Both the position numbers and the translations under genes were made by a program. This document shows positions 51,201 through 60,365 of a stretch of 64,000 bases of DNA, piece by piece (position 1 is the first letter of the stretch; each line of letters begins with the position of its first letter). The notes under the pieces are model-generated. The model was not told the origin of the DNA, did no database searches, and saw only the letters and a list, made by a program, of their open reading frames with translations. This stretch comes from Struthio camelus (taxonomy: Eukaryota > Chordata > Aves > Struthioniformes > Struthionidae), in contig NC_090942.1 in NCBI RefSeq assembly GCF_040807025.1, positions 40,688,911 through 40,752,910 of the forward strand, in the 5' to 3' direction.

Positions 51201-53626
51201 TTTTTCTCCTCCTATGTATAGATGGTTAGGTAGAAAGAAGCCCTTTCAAAACTTCTGGGGACTCTAAGGTAATCCTAGGCATATGGCTTAATATCTGACA
51301 GTAGGAATTCCACTTTATTGCAGGTTACTTCAGAGAAATAGAAGTTTCAATGAATTAGGTCCTGGTTTTTAGGGAAACATGTTAATAGTGGAAAAAAGAA
51401 GTCGGATGGGGAGTTTATTGGGATAATTGTGGTTTACAACACAGGTAGATTTCAGTGACTGCTTCAGACATGTTTTCAGGTAAACACTGGGATAGTCTAC
51501 TCTGAAGTTTGCTTTTCCCTTTCCTTCCCCCTAGCAAAGTTGAGCATTGTGACTATTTAATACTATTTTACATGTTTTGATTCCTCTTTTCAAAATTGAG
51601 GAGGATGATCTAAAGCATCTTGTTCATATACAGTAAAACGTTTCTATTCTAATATGGTTTTGCTTGTTTTCTAATTTAATCAGCTCCTGGGTTCAATGCG
51701 CAAAGCCTACCTAATGGCTATCCCAGATATCCATCTTTTGGAGATGCTTCATCGCATCCTTCCAGTAGGCATCCTTCTGTTGGAAGTGCACGCCTCCCCT
51801 CTGTTGGTGAAGAATCAACGCATCCTTTACTGGTAGCAGAGGAACAAGTGGGTCTTTTTCTTTTTCCTTTCGTATAATTGGTGTTCAGCATCCGTTCAGA
51901 TTTTTATGCTGGTACTGTTAGGCTTGCGTTTTCATTTGTGTTTTTCAGTATCAGGTGTAATGTATTTTTCCCATATGTTAATTGCCTCAGAAGAGTGTTT
52001 ATATTGCCACTTGAAAATCATACTTTGCTGGGGAAGAATAGCTATTTTAAGTTGTTCTTTATACATATAATAAAGATAAAATATACCCAAATAGGTAAAT
52101 ATATATTTTACATATAAGCTTTTTATTTCAGTAGCTATGTCTTAAACACACAAACTGTATTTTATGATTAAAGATCCTAGTCAAAAAGCTTCTTTGCAAA
52201 TAAGCTTTCTGTACATAGACTCATAGAATAATTTAGGTTGGAAGGGACCTCTAGAGCCCCTTGGCAAAGCAGAACCAAACTCAGGTCCAGTTCTGAAGTT
52301 AAGAGCAGGCTGCTCGGAGCCTTGTCCAATCAAGCTTTGAATACTCCATGCAAGGAGATTTCAGTGTCTCTGGGGTGTGTGTTCCAATGTTTGACTGCTC
52401 TCCTCTGTGAAACTTTTTTCCCTAATACGTAGTCAGATTTTTTCCTGTTCCAGCTTGTGTCCGTGACCCCTTATCCTTTTGCTGGACAACTCCAAAAAGG
52501 GCTGGCTCTGTCTTCTCTTTAACCATCTCTTAAGTGGTCGAAAACAGCAATTAAATTGCTCCCTAGCCACCTTTTTAAAAAAAAAAAAAAAAAGTGGAGA
52601 GTAAGAAGGAATGAAATTTAAAAAAAAAAAAAGAAGTGTTTGAATTTTTTTTTCCTTCCCCCCCCCCCCTTTTAGGTGCACACTTACGTCAACACTACTG
52701 GGGTACAAGAGGAAAGAAAAAATCGATCAAGTGTGCATGCGCCACTGGAATCAAAGCTTTCAAACACGGAAACAAATAAAGTGAAGGAAGATCAGATGTG
52801 TACTGATGACAGAGACGCTCAGGTTCTCCTAGAGCCTGAAGGAGTCAAGTTTGTTTTAGGACCAACACCTGTTCAAAGGCAGTTAATGGAAAGAGAGAAA
52901 CTGGAGCAACTTGGGAGAGACCAAGTTAGTGGCAGCAGCACAAACAACACTGAATGGGACACGGGGTACGACAGCGACGAACGCAGAGAAACACCGTCTG
53001 GCAATAAACTGGTTTATGAAAACATAAATAGGTTATCAATCCCTAGTGCCTCAGGGGTCAGGAGAGGTCGTCTGACATCAACCAGTACCTCGGATACCCA
53101 GAACATTAACAACTCTGCTCAAAGGAGAACTGCGTTATTGAACTATGAGAACTTGCCATCCTTGCCTCCTGTTTGGGAAGCCCGCAAGCTGAGTAGAGAT
53201 GAAGATGACGGTTTAGGACCAAAGACCCCATCTCTGAATGGCTACCACAATAACCTAGATCCAATGCATAATTATGTCAATACGGAGAATGTAACAGTAC
53301 CAGCAAGTGCTCATAAAGTAGAATTTACACGACGTCGGGACTGTACCCCAACAGTCTTCAACTTTGACATTAGGCGTCCAAGTTTAGAACACAGGCAGCT
53401 CAACTATATACAGGTTGACTTGGAAGGTGGTAGTGACTCCGACAACCCTCAGACTCCAAAAACCCCCACCACTCCACTTCCGCAAACTCCAACCAGGCGC
53501 ACAGAGCTGTATGCTGTGATAGACATTGAAAGAACTGCTGCTATGTCAAGCTTGCAAAAAGCACTGCCCCGAGATGATGGTACTTCTAGGAAAACTAGAC
53601 ATAACAGTACTGACCTGCCTATGTGA
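45155..53626 (+). CDS. FRS2: FRS2, fibroblast growth factor receptor substrate 2 (whole gene, five coding exons)
   Basis: The CDS joins 45155-45220, 47069-47255, 50616-50774, 51684-51847 and 52676-53626 (1527 nt, 508 residues plus TGA). FRS2 is a membrane-anchored docking protein that links activated FGF receptors and TRK receptors to RAS-MAPK and PI3K signalling. The start MGSCCSCPDK carries Gly2 for N-myristoylation, with nearby cysteines. A PTB domain covers about residues 13-115. Proline-directed threonines follow at 132, 135 and 138 (RTPRTPTTP), known MAPK feedback sites. GRB2-type YxN tyrosines are at 196 (YVNT), 306 (YENI), 349 (YENL) and 392 (YVNT). SHP2-type tyrosines are at 436 (YIQV) and 471 (YAVI). 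Length and all tyrosine positions equal those of the mammalian protein. There are no frameshifts or early stops. The start ATG has G at -3 and G at +4. FRS3, the paralogue, is less likely because the tail matches FRS2 closely. Confidence 0.97.
45221..47068 (+). other. FRS2: Intron between coding exons 1 and 2
   Basis: GTAAGC...TTATAG, 1848 bp, with no gene inside. It contains the 2 x 24-bp tandem duplication at 46327-46374 and a T20 run at 46667-46686. Confidence 0.85.
46327..46374. repeat. Tandem duplication, 2 x 24 bp
   Basis: Units 46327-46350 and 46351-46374, both beginning GCAGGATTATGAGATAAAA, differ at one base. It is a recent local duplication inside an FRS2 intron. Confidence 0.9.
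47069..47255 (+). CDS. FRS2: FRS2 coding exon 2 (PTB domain, first part)
   Basis: The acceptor is CTGTCTTATAG|GTTATT and the donor is ACAAG|GTATGT. It encodes residues 23 to part of 85, from VINVDDDGNELGSG to GRRCQTGQ. It covers most of the N-terminal beta-sandwich of the PTB domain, including the basic YTRKRDSVKWHYLCLRRYGY segment. It ends after the first base of the Gly85 codon (phase 1). Confidence 0.96.
47256..50615 (+). other. FRS2: Intron between coding exons 2 and 3
   Basis: GTATGT...TTATAG, 3360 bp. No gene is recognised. T-runs occur at 49302-49318 and just before the acceptor. Short ORFs of 60-102 codons on both strands lack recognisable features. Confidence 0.85.
50616..50774 (+). 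CDS. FRS2: FRS2 coding exon 3 (end of PTB domain, MAPK sites)
   Basis: The acceptor is TTTATAG|GAATC and the donor is ACCTACCA|GTAAGC. It encodes residues 85 to part of 138. It contains the C-terminal PTB helix (FKCARAEELFNMLQEIMQNN region) and the threonine-proline cluster starting at Thr132. Phase 1 at both ends keeps frame with its neighbours. Confidence 0.96.
50775..51683 (+). other. FRS2: Intron between coding exons 3 and 4
   Basis: GTAAGC...AATCAG, 909 bp. A T-run lies near 51188-51206. Nothing else is recognised. Confidence 0.85.
51684..51847 (+). CDS. FRS2: FRS2 coding exon 4 (Ser/Pro-rich linker)
   Basis: The acceptor is TTTAATCAG|CTCCTG. The donor is GAACAA|GTGGGT, a weaker form than the other donors. 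It encodes residues 138-192, a flexible Ser/Pro/His-rich linker (NGYPRYPSFGDASSHPSSRH region) ending LLVAEEQ. It ends in phase 0, directly before the GRB2-binding YVNT of the next exon. Confidence 0.95.
51848..52675 (+). other. FRS2: Intron between coding exons 4 and 5, partly filled by a CR1
   Basis: GTGGGT...TTTTAG, 828 bp. Its 3' half consists of an antisense CR1 (52214 to about 52580), then A17 (52577-52593), A13 (52620-52632) and a pyrimidine tract with 12 consecutive C (52658-52669). These run right up to the acceptor of the last exon. Confidence 0.85.
52214..52580 (-). mobile_element. CR1 LINE, 5'-truncated, antisense to FRS2
   Basis: On the + strand it begins with two octamers, CATAGACT CATAGAAT, which are the reverse complement of the CR1 3'-terminal repeat (ATTCTATG-like). 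GGTTGGAAGGGACCTCTAGA follows. Then come the standard blocks GCAGGCTGCTCGGAGCCTTGTCCAAT, TTGAATACTCCATGCAAGGAGA, TGTTCCAATGTTTGACTGCTC, GTGAAACTTTTTTCCCTAATA, TTCCAGCTTGTGTCCGTGACC and GGGCTGGCTCTGTCTTC. About 370 bp of the 3' end is kept. It is moderately diverged. CR1 is the dominant LINE of birds, which supports an avian source. Confidence 0.9.
52676..53626 (+). CDS. FRS2: FRS2 coding exon 5 (phosphotyrosine tail and stop)
   Basis: The acceptor is CCCCTTTTAG|GTGCAC. The exon starts with Val193 (GTG), which is an internal codon and not a start. It encodes residues 193-508 and ends TDLPM with TGA at 53624-53626. It carries all six docking tyrosines (196, 306, 349, 392, 436, 471), a second proline-directed cluster (PQTPKTPTTPLPQTPTRR) between the two SHP2 sites, and the acidic DTGYDSDERR segment. 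It is one uninterrupted exon of 951 coding nt, as usual for this gene. Confidence 0.97.
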   Translation: MHTYVNTTGVQEERKNRSSVHAPLESKLSNTETNKVKEDQMCTDDRDAQVLLEPEGVKFVLGPTPVQRQLMEREKLEQLGRDQVSGSSTNNTEWDTGYDSDERRETPSGNKLVYENINRLSIPSASGVRRGRLTSTSTSDTQNINNSAQRRTALLNYENLPSLPPVWEARKLSRDEDDGLGPKTPSLNGYHNNLDPMHNYVNTENVTVPASAHKVEFTRRRDCTPTVFNFDIRRPSLEHRQLNYIQVDLEGGSDSDNPQTPKTPTTPLPQTPTRRTELYAVIDIERTAAMSSLQKALPRDDGTSRKTRHNSTDLPM

Positions 53627-54155
53627 GCCTGGAAAGCATTAAATCATTTGCACCTTTTGTGAAGTTTATAAAATTGAAGATACAAGTACTTTGCATTTGT
53701 TAACACGAACGCCTTTTATAGACTAATAGAAGTTTTTCTGCATACTTCATGTACTTGTCTAACTAAAGGGAATTAATGTAGAGCAAATATTCATTTAAGT
53801 AACACTATTTCGTTCTACAGTAGTAGTAATTACTGCATAGCAGCATCGCCACCTTTCACAGTGCCTCTTTAAATTTATTAGAGTCTGAGTGACGTGCCAG
53901 TTTTGAATCTATAAATATTCTGGTCTGGTGCCTGTAGTCATTAATGGCATTTATAACACTTTTCAAAGCCTCTTGATATGTGCATTATTAGCAGGTAAAC
54001 CTAATCTTTCAAGGTCCATATCTTCATACTCGGTCTTCGTTCACACGGCTCCTCCAGAGTGAAATGTATGTAATTCATTAATTCACTCAGTTTGACTTAC
54101 ACAAGATATCTTGGTTCATCTCAAGGGATAGAAACACCACACCTTTTATGTTCGG

Positions 54156-54198
54156 TTTTTATATATATATATATATTTTTTTTTTATTTTTATTTTTA
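54156..54198. repeat. (TA)n and T-rich simple repeat in 3'UTR
   Basis: (AT)8 is flanked by T-runs interrupted by single A. Confidence 0.85.
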
Positions 54199-54533
54199 AG
54201 ACCACATGGGCAAGAAGGCCTCAAATTCCTTAGCTTATGTGATGTCTGAGAGGTCATATCAAAGCCTGCTTGATCAGAGCTGCAAATGCATCTGAAACCA
54301 GCCTTAAGTCACTTCTGCCAGAAGAGAATTTCAAGTGGTGTATCAAGTTCCCTTTGAAATCTGACAAAACGTTGCTCTCATTAGTCTTTTGTGAAGGAAT
54401 TCACAGGTTGGCTGTATGTATTAAGGCTCTTTTGTCATTTCTTAGTTTGATGTGCCTGCCTGCCTTTGCAGTTGTGTTTCTTTTTACCTGTCCTATAATG
54501 TCTTGTTTTAAGAGTCAAAATTTTGTACATAGC

Positions 54534-54541
54534 TTTTATTA
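54534..54541 (+). promoter_or_regulatory. FRS2: Pumilio-type site UGUACAUA in 3'UTR
   Basis: TGTACATA matches the Pumilio recognition element UGUANAUA. A second match, TGTATATA, is at 58601-58608. Such octamers also arise by chance in AT-rich DNA. Confidence 0.25.
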
Positions 54542-55967
54542 CTGTTCAGGGTTGTTTGTGTGTTTGTCTTATTCTCTGCATTTGACAAAGAAAGACTCTT
54601 GGGAGGTCAAATGGTTGTCTTTGTCCAGTGTTGTACTTTTTTACGCCTGACAGGAATATCCCAGCTCTCCAGCAGGATGCATTATTGCACAACTGGAAAG
54701 GTTTATTATGCATTTATTGTCTTCCTCTGAAGCATCAGACACAGGTTACACGGGAGGCAGGGTACTGGACTTGATAGTTCTTTATAGCAAATTGTACGTT
54801 CTAGCAATGTGCACCCATAGTTGATAGTACACTTTAATTTAGAAAGAATATGTAGTAAGTTATCTGAAGGTAGTATTATCTATGAGCATACTTCTTTTCC
54901 TTTTGCAGTTGGTGAAGTTGGTTACAATAGTAGCTGCTCAGTGTTACAGGTACATCCAGGTAGCATGCTTTTGTTGAATATGCCAGATGCACCCTTAGCT
55001 GTTGGTTGTTTTGTTTGTTGTAATTCTGAATAATTTTAGAATTCTGGCAGTATTTCCAGTACACCTGGGTATTAGCAGCAGAAGTGATTACTCTTGAGCC
55101 AGTGATTGCAAAGGAACTGACACTTGTGTGTACTGGTGTGTTTGGAAAAAAACAAACAAACAAACAAAAAAAAACCCTTGAACTGTATGTGAGGAAAACG
55201 TGTAAGAAAAGCCATTGGAGGATCTGAAAAAGAATTAAGGGTCTTCATGCAATAGTTGAATGGAAGTGTTACTAAAAACTATTTCCAGTCATGTAAATTG
55301 GAGTGTGTTCCTGTTCCCTTGTTAATTTTTCTTTGGTCTTCTGTCAGTTTGGTAGTGGCAACAGTGACAGCACCTGAAATACATGTTCCTTGTCACTTCT
55401 TTAAGGGATAATATCAGGCAACCTTTTTGCTCTGAAAGGTTTTGATTATTCTTTACAGACTGTATGGTACTGAAATACCAGATGCACAAAGAACAATTTG
55501 CAGAAGTGAAAGATGAGTCATTGAGACCATTATGAGAAAATGAAGGCGATCAAAAAAACTTGTCATTAGTGATTCCACTGTCGGCCTACGCATAGTATTG
55601 TGATGGGCTCATTGACATCTGGGGAGAACTTGGTACTCAAGAAGGTAAAGACTAGCTAGAGCATTTTGCAGGTCTGCAGTGTTACTGCTCCTTCGCATCT
55701 TTGCCATTGCCTCATCTTAAGCTGTGGACCGGTCTTGGTCTGTGCTGAAGAGAGATTACCAAGTGTTGTGAAATATATTAACGATTAACGATACTGGTGT
55801 GATGCTTGTTCCTAGCTTATAGCTCACTTAAATTTGTGAGCCATACTAACCGTGCAGCATGTGTTTTGAGGCAAAACTGTTTGACCTAGCTAGCTGCCTA
55901 GAAATGTTTGGTCCTCATCTGTATAGCATGAGTGTCTCAGAAGTACAGGTTAATTTGTTCCTTAAAA

Positions 55968-56062
55968 CATACCTGTGAGGCAGGGAAGTAATACTCTTAA
56001 TTGACAAATAGAGGAAGAGACTTTAGGTACCTTGTAAGTGACCTGCTGAAATTCCAGAAAGC
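55968..56062 (-). mobile_element. MIR-like SINE relic, antisense, in FRS2 3'UTR
   Basis: Three blocks occur in the order of an antisense MIR-type element. They are CTGTGAGGCAGGGAAGTAAT, TTGACAAATAGAGGAAGAGACT and TACCTTGTAAGTGACCTGCTGAAATTCCAG. Compare 'atgaggtaggtactatta', 'ttacagatgaggaaactgag' and 'taacttgcccaaggtcac'. It is old and diverged. Confidence 0.5.
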
Positions 56063-58046
56063 AAACGTATTCCTCCTTAGTTCCGGTACATTGTCCTGTG
56101 CATTTATACTGACTAGTCTCAGAGGCAAAGGATGGTCCGAGTAATTTTTTTTATGTTGCTGCAAGTTTGCAAGTCGCAGTACTTTGTGTGTGAGGAGGTG
56201 TTTTCCGAACTCTGGTGCCTGGAATTGAGGACATAGTGAAATTTCAACTTCTGTGCTTTCTGAGTGCTTAGTCCTGGCGTTTTGTTAGTATCTTCAGTAG
56301 AAAATACATCAGGCAGAATTTAAGGGAAAGCCGCCTATAGCCTTAACTATGTTAACCGGTCTGACACCATATTTTCCAGGCATCTTTTTACCCTCTTTCA
56401 TTCTGCAGGTGGGATAATGCTTTCTCATTTTGTGTAAGCTGGAAAAATACTGCGTAGTCCTTGTTCCCCGTCTTTAGCGTTCTTTCCTTTTCCTCCTCTT
56501 CTGCCCTTTGCAGTAGATGTAGTTGCAATGCACTTTACCCTTGGAGACTTGGTAAATATTTTTGCAGTTCAGTCTCTTTAAAAGGTTGTCATGTTAGACT
56601 TACTGTCTGTAGATCTAGGGTTCGGTTTTCAAATTAAATGTCTCCACAGTATTTAGATCATATTTATTTTGGGCTCACAAGCGTATAGAGCGAGAAGTTA
56701 CAAATATGTAACAATTTTCTTTAATAATTGAGACATGTTAATTCTACATGAACTTTTGTCCTGCGAAAATGGCAAGATCTACTTCATTCCACTTTTCATC
56801 CGTACCAGGCAATTGACTGCTACTCTTCAAGTAAGACATAAGACTAGGGGAAGCCTTAAACTGTAGATATTCCTGCAGTGCCGTGATTTGAGAAAGACAT
56901 AAATTAGAGTACCTTTTAAACACGGAAGTTCTTTTTCAATTTATAGAAATAGTAAAGCTGGAGCAGTGGCCAAAAATACATAATAAAGATTGCATCGGAA
57001 ATACCATTGATGAGAATATAATCCATTAGTTATATCAGGAAAATATTGTTTTCCTTCTCAAACTCGTACCAAGAAGAGGTCCAATTTTAATTTTGTAGTG
57101 TTTCTCAGTGACTCCATAAAACAAAAGAAAAAAGACGGTTCTGAAAACTTCAGCTATCCTTAGAACGCTCTTGTTCAAGGAATATTTTTAAAAAGTAACT
57201 ATACAGGTGTACTGATGAGTACAGTTTGCATACGATAGGTGTTGAATGTAATGGTGTGCATTCTCAAACCCTGTTCCTATTTAGGTCTACAAAACTTGAC
57301 TTAGAAGTGTATGTGTTTAAATAAACATTTCATATCATAAAATACCTTTTTTTTTTTCCTGAGATGTTTAGATATTTTTGCATGTTTAAACCTCTGACAA
57401 GGATTTGGATGTAACAAGGTCCACAGAAAGGTCTGAGCTGTACAAAGCCCGAAACAATGTCAGAACAAGGTTGCTCTTTTGCAGGGGACAGACTAGCAGC
57501 TGATTTTGTTGGATTTATGCCCGTGTGCATTGGCTCGAAATATGGCTATACTTGTCTTAGTTTTATATGTAACTATGTTCACAGTGAGACAGAATCAGGA
57601 AAGAGCAAGTTGCCTACATGCACTGATGGCGAAGTAAAAAATGCAAGTTCTGATTAATTTCAGTTACTACTTTGAGCATATAATGTTGGGTCTGAGTTGG
57701 ACCTCTCTTAGCAGTATTCTCTTCCTCATGTAAGGTGGAATCAGTGATGAAATGCCATTTCTGCCCTGTGCTAATTTGTTTACGGCTGCAAAATAGATGA
57801 AACTGATTGACTAGGAGTCCATAGTGGACTTAAATTTGAAATTTCCCAATTTTCCCCGCAAGAAACCAAAAGAAGCTTGGTCCTCCAGTTTGATAGATAG
57901 AATTAGGCATTTCTGGAATTGAAGAACTTGTTCATCGTTCCCTTGAGGTAGCAGTTCAGGCATTTATATTCGACAGTCTTCACATAATGTAAACATAAGT
58001 TCATTTACCATAACCTTATTGTAAATCCATATGCACTCCAGAAAAA

Positions 58047-58072
58047 CACCACCACCACCACCCCCCCCCCCC
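58047..58072. repeat. (CAC)n followed by C13
   Basis: CACCACCACCACCA passes into 12-13 C residues, followed by AAAA. It lies in the FRS2 3'UTR. Confidence 0.85.
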
Positions 58073-58654
58073 AAAACAGAAGAAATTCCACCGCAAAAAA
58101 CTGCGTTAAGATGGAGTCAAGGTTGCTAATGTCCTTCGTACGTGATAAATACTAAAAAGACAGCCTTGAGTTAAGGTGATTTCACAACCTTCAGAAATTC
58201 CTCTTTTGGGCAAGCTAAGTGAATAAGGAGGAAAAAAAACCCATAGCAGCTGTAACTCTGACCACGTATGTGTTATTCCTTCTAATACTATGCTGTAAAG
58301 TATGACTAAGCGTCAGATGTTTTATTAGGTTATTATCCTAACATGATGTTTACTCCAGATTAACGCAGTGTTTTGTTTGGAAGTATGTAGGTGGACTGAT
58401 AGAATATGAGATAAAAAGTTACCTTTAAAGTTCATGAAACAGGTGTTGGACGTGTCTATATTTTTATATATTACAAAGGGCATTTGAAATTTTTCTTGCA
58501 GTTTTAGTAATTATTTAGTGTGGTAATATACATATATTGTGGCAATGTCTTCTGCTATATCCATTACTTTGGTGTAATTCTATTTTATGTAGCAAATATG
58601 TGTATATACAAAGGAGATTATGTAAAAAATATGATTAAGAAATAGGCTTGAGCC

Positions 58655-58722
58655 CTTCAGAACAGGGGCTGTCTTCCTCTGTGTCTGCAAAGTACTTAAT
58701 GCCTTGGGGTCCCAGTTAGACC
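58655..58722 (+). mobile_element. Ancient amniote interspersed repeat, copy 2, in 3'UTR
   Basis: AGGGGCTGTCTTCCTCTGTG, then CTGCAAAGTACTTAATGCCT and TGGGGTCCCAGTTAG, follow the same order as copy 1 at 7951-8022. They match a common old amniote repeat form ('gtacagtacctagcacattggggtcc'). Confidence 0.45.
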
Positions 58723-60337
58723 TGTGGTGACTGAACGATGGAGTGATCATAACATGGAGGGCCAGCTCCTCTGCTGTCGATGAGAAGCCTTAGTACGAAG
58801 GTGCCAGGTGCCGTGAAGCTCACCTTGCCACTCCCTGCTGCTGGGGCTGTGCCGTACAGGGTCGTTCCCAGTGCCACCTGCAAACATCCCGGATTGCCCC
58901 AGGCCAGCATGTCCCTTGCCGCAGTCCTTCCCTTGGGCGGTAGGAAAGGAAGTCTGAGGTAGGAGCTTTGATGTCATTAGGGAACCTTCTTTGTTAGTAG
59001 GGCGATCCTTCCAGAGCTTGTTTGGGCCTCATGTAGCATCCTTTGAAGCCAAATGAATGGTGTGTGTTGACTTGGGCCACTGGATGTGTTGCTACACAAT
59101 CGAGTTCTGCTGACAATAACAGCTTTGTTAGGAGGACCTGGTCGGTCAAGTTTTTCAGAAATGGTCTAAAAATACTGTATAAATATATCTAATGTACTGA
59201 AAAAATCCTGTTTGTTGTGGTCAGAGTTCAGATTACTATGTGAATTTTGATTTCTTAGTCATACTTGCATATATATTGATTTAACTATTATGTATGAAAG
59301 AGGAAGTGATTCTGAAGTGTGAAAGACCAGGATTACACCTGTATTTTTAATGGTTATGTTACTGAGGAATGGATCTCGGCAAATTTAACTCCACAGTAAT
59401 GCAGTTTTTTTGCATTAGAATATGTGTATATCATACACCCACGTTTTATATATAATATATTATATATTTGGTACTAACTTTGTATTTTCCCTGAAACTTG
59501 CCAAATCCTGAACACAGATGTTCTCACTTGTAAGACTTCGGTACTTGATGACTGAATGTATAAGAAATGCTCTGGTAAGAAAGAAAATGGTGTCATAGGG
59601 TATCCCACAATGTAGAATGTCTCAACCAGCAGGTATGTTGCCTTTTTTGCATGTCACATCTCATTCCGTTGCAGCATCACTGTTTGTCTCCTGAACCATT
59701 GTCTGTACTTTTACCTAAACTGCAGACCTGCCGTTACAGTACAGCTGAATACAGTTCTAGCGTGGAAGTTGACTGGTAGTAGTAAGAATATAATAGTCAC
59801 CAGTGTGCCACAAATGCATTTATTAAATGCAGAAATACACATTTCTACAAAGGCCAAAATCTTATGTTGTATGTTCCTTTCTTGTCATTACATTGTATGA
59901 TATTGTAAGATTATTGTATGTTCTAATTTGCATTATAAAATGTTTTTTCCTACTTAAAGGCATAAATATAGCAACTTTGTATAAAGGTAGCTTTCTAGAT
60001 TTTTATTTCTTTTATTAAAAAAAAGTCTAAACAGTGGGAGTACCATTGCCAAATTGTTTATAAAATTTCAGTTAACTTGCCCTGTTGGATTAGCTTGTTT
60101 TTACAAACATTCCTTGTTTCTTTTATTACAAAAGTGATACTGTACTATGCAGAAAGAGTGTATTTTTATGCTGTTCCAAATCATCCTTTAAAAAAATTAA
60201 TTTCACTTGTTTTAAACTGTCATTATTGAGAAAGCTTACCAAATGTGCATTTAAAAAAAATGTGTATGTATTATGACAACATTGTCCCCTTTACCAGTGC
60301 CAACTTCATTTGAAAAAAAAAAAAATTGTAGCATGGC

Positions 60338-60343
60338 AATAAA
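60338..60343 (+). terminator. FRS2: Main predicted FRS2 polyadenylation signal (AATAAA)
   Basis: The canonical hexamer is followed by GT-rich DNA (AATGTGTGGGTTACTT and further TTTGTTGTTCGTG), as expected for a cleavage site near 60360. A further AATAAA at 60911 could be a minor distal site. Confidence 0.65.
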
Positions 60344-60365
60344 CTATTGATTTTTTTCATTGAAA

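Larger units (their letters stand above)
53627..60365 (+). other. FRS2: FRS2 3'UTR, about 6.7 kb (end predicted)
   Basis: AT-rich DNA runs from the stop codon to just past the AATAAA at 60338-60343. Earlier AATAAA hexamers at 56982 and 57320 could give shorter forms. Contents include a (TA)n/T-rich tract (54156-54198) and Pumilio-type UGUANAUA sites at 54534 and 58601. An antisense MIR-like relic lies at about 55968-56062. A (CAC)n-C13 tract sits at 58047-58072, and an old repeat copy at 58655-58722 is followed by a GC-rich patch to about 58970. A perfect 20-bp AT palindrome is at 59448-59467. ORFs of 60-126 codons in this region lack coding features. Confidence 0.75.

Noticed and set aside
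58960..58975. let-7-like sequence TGAGGTAGGAG in the 3'UTR
   Set aside because: It resembles the 5' end of the microRNA itself, not a target site, and I see no pairing arm for a precursor hairpin.
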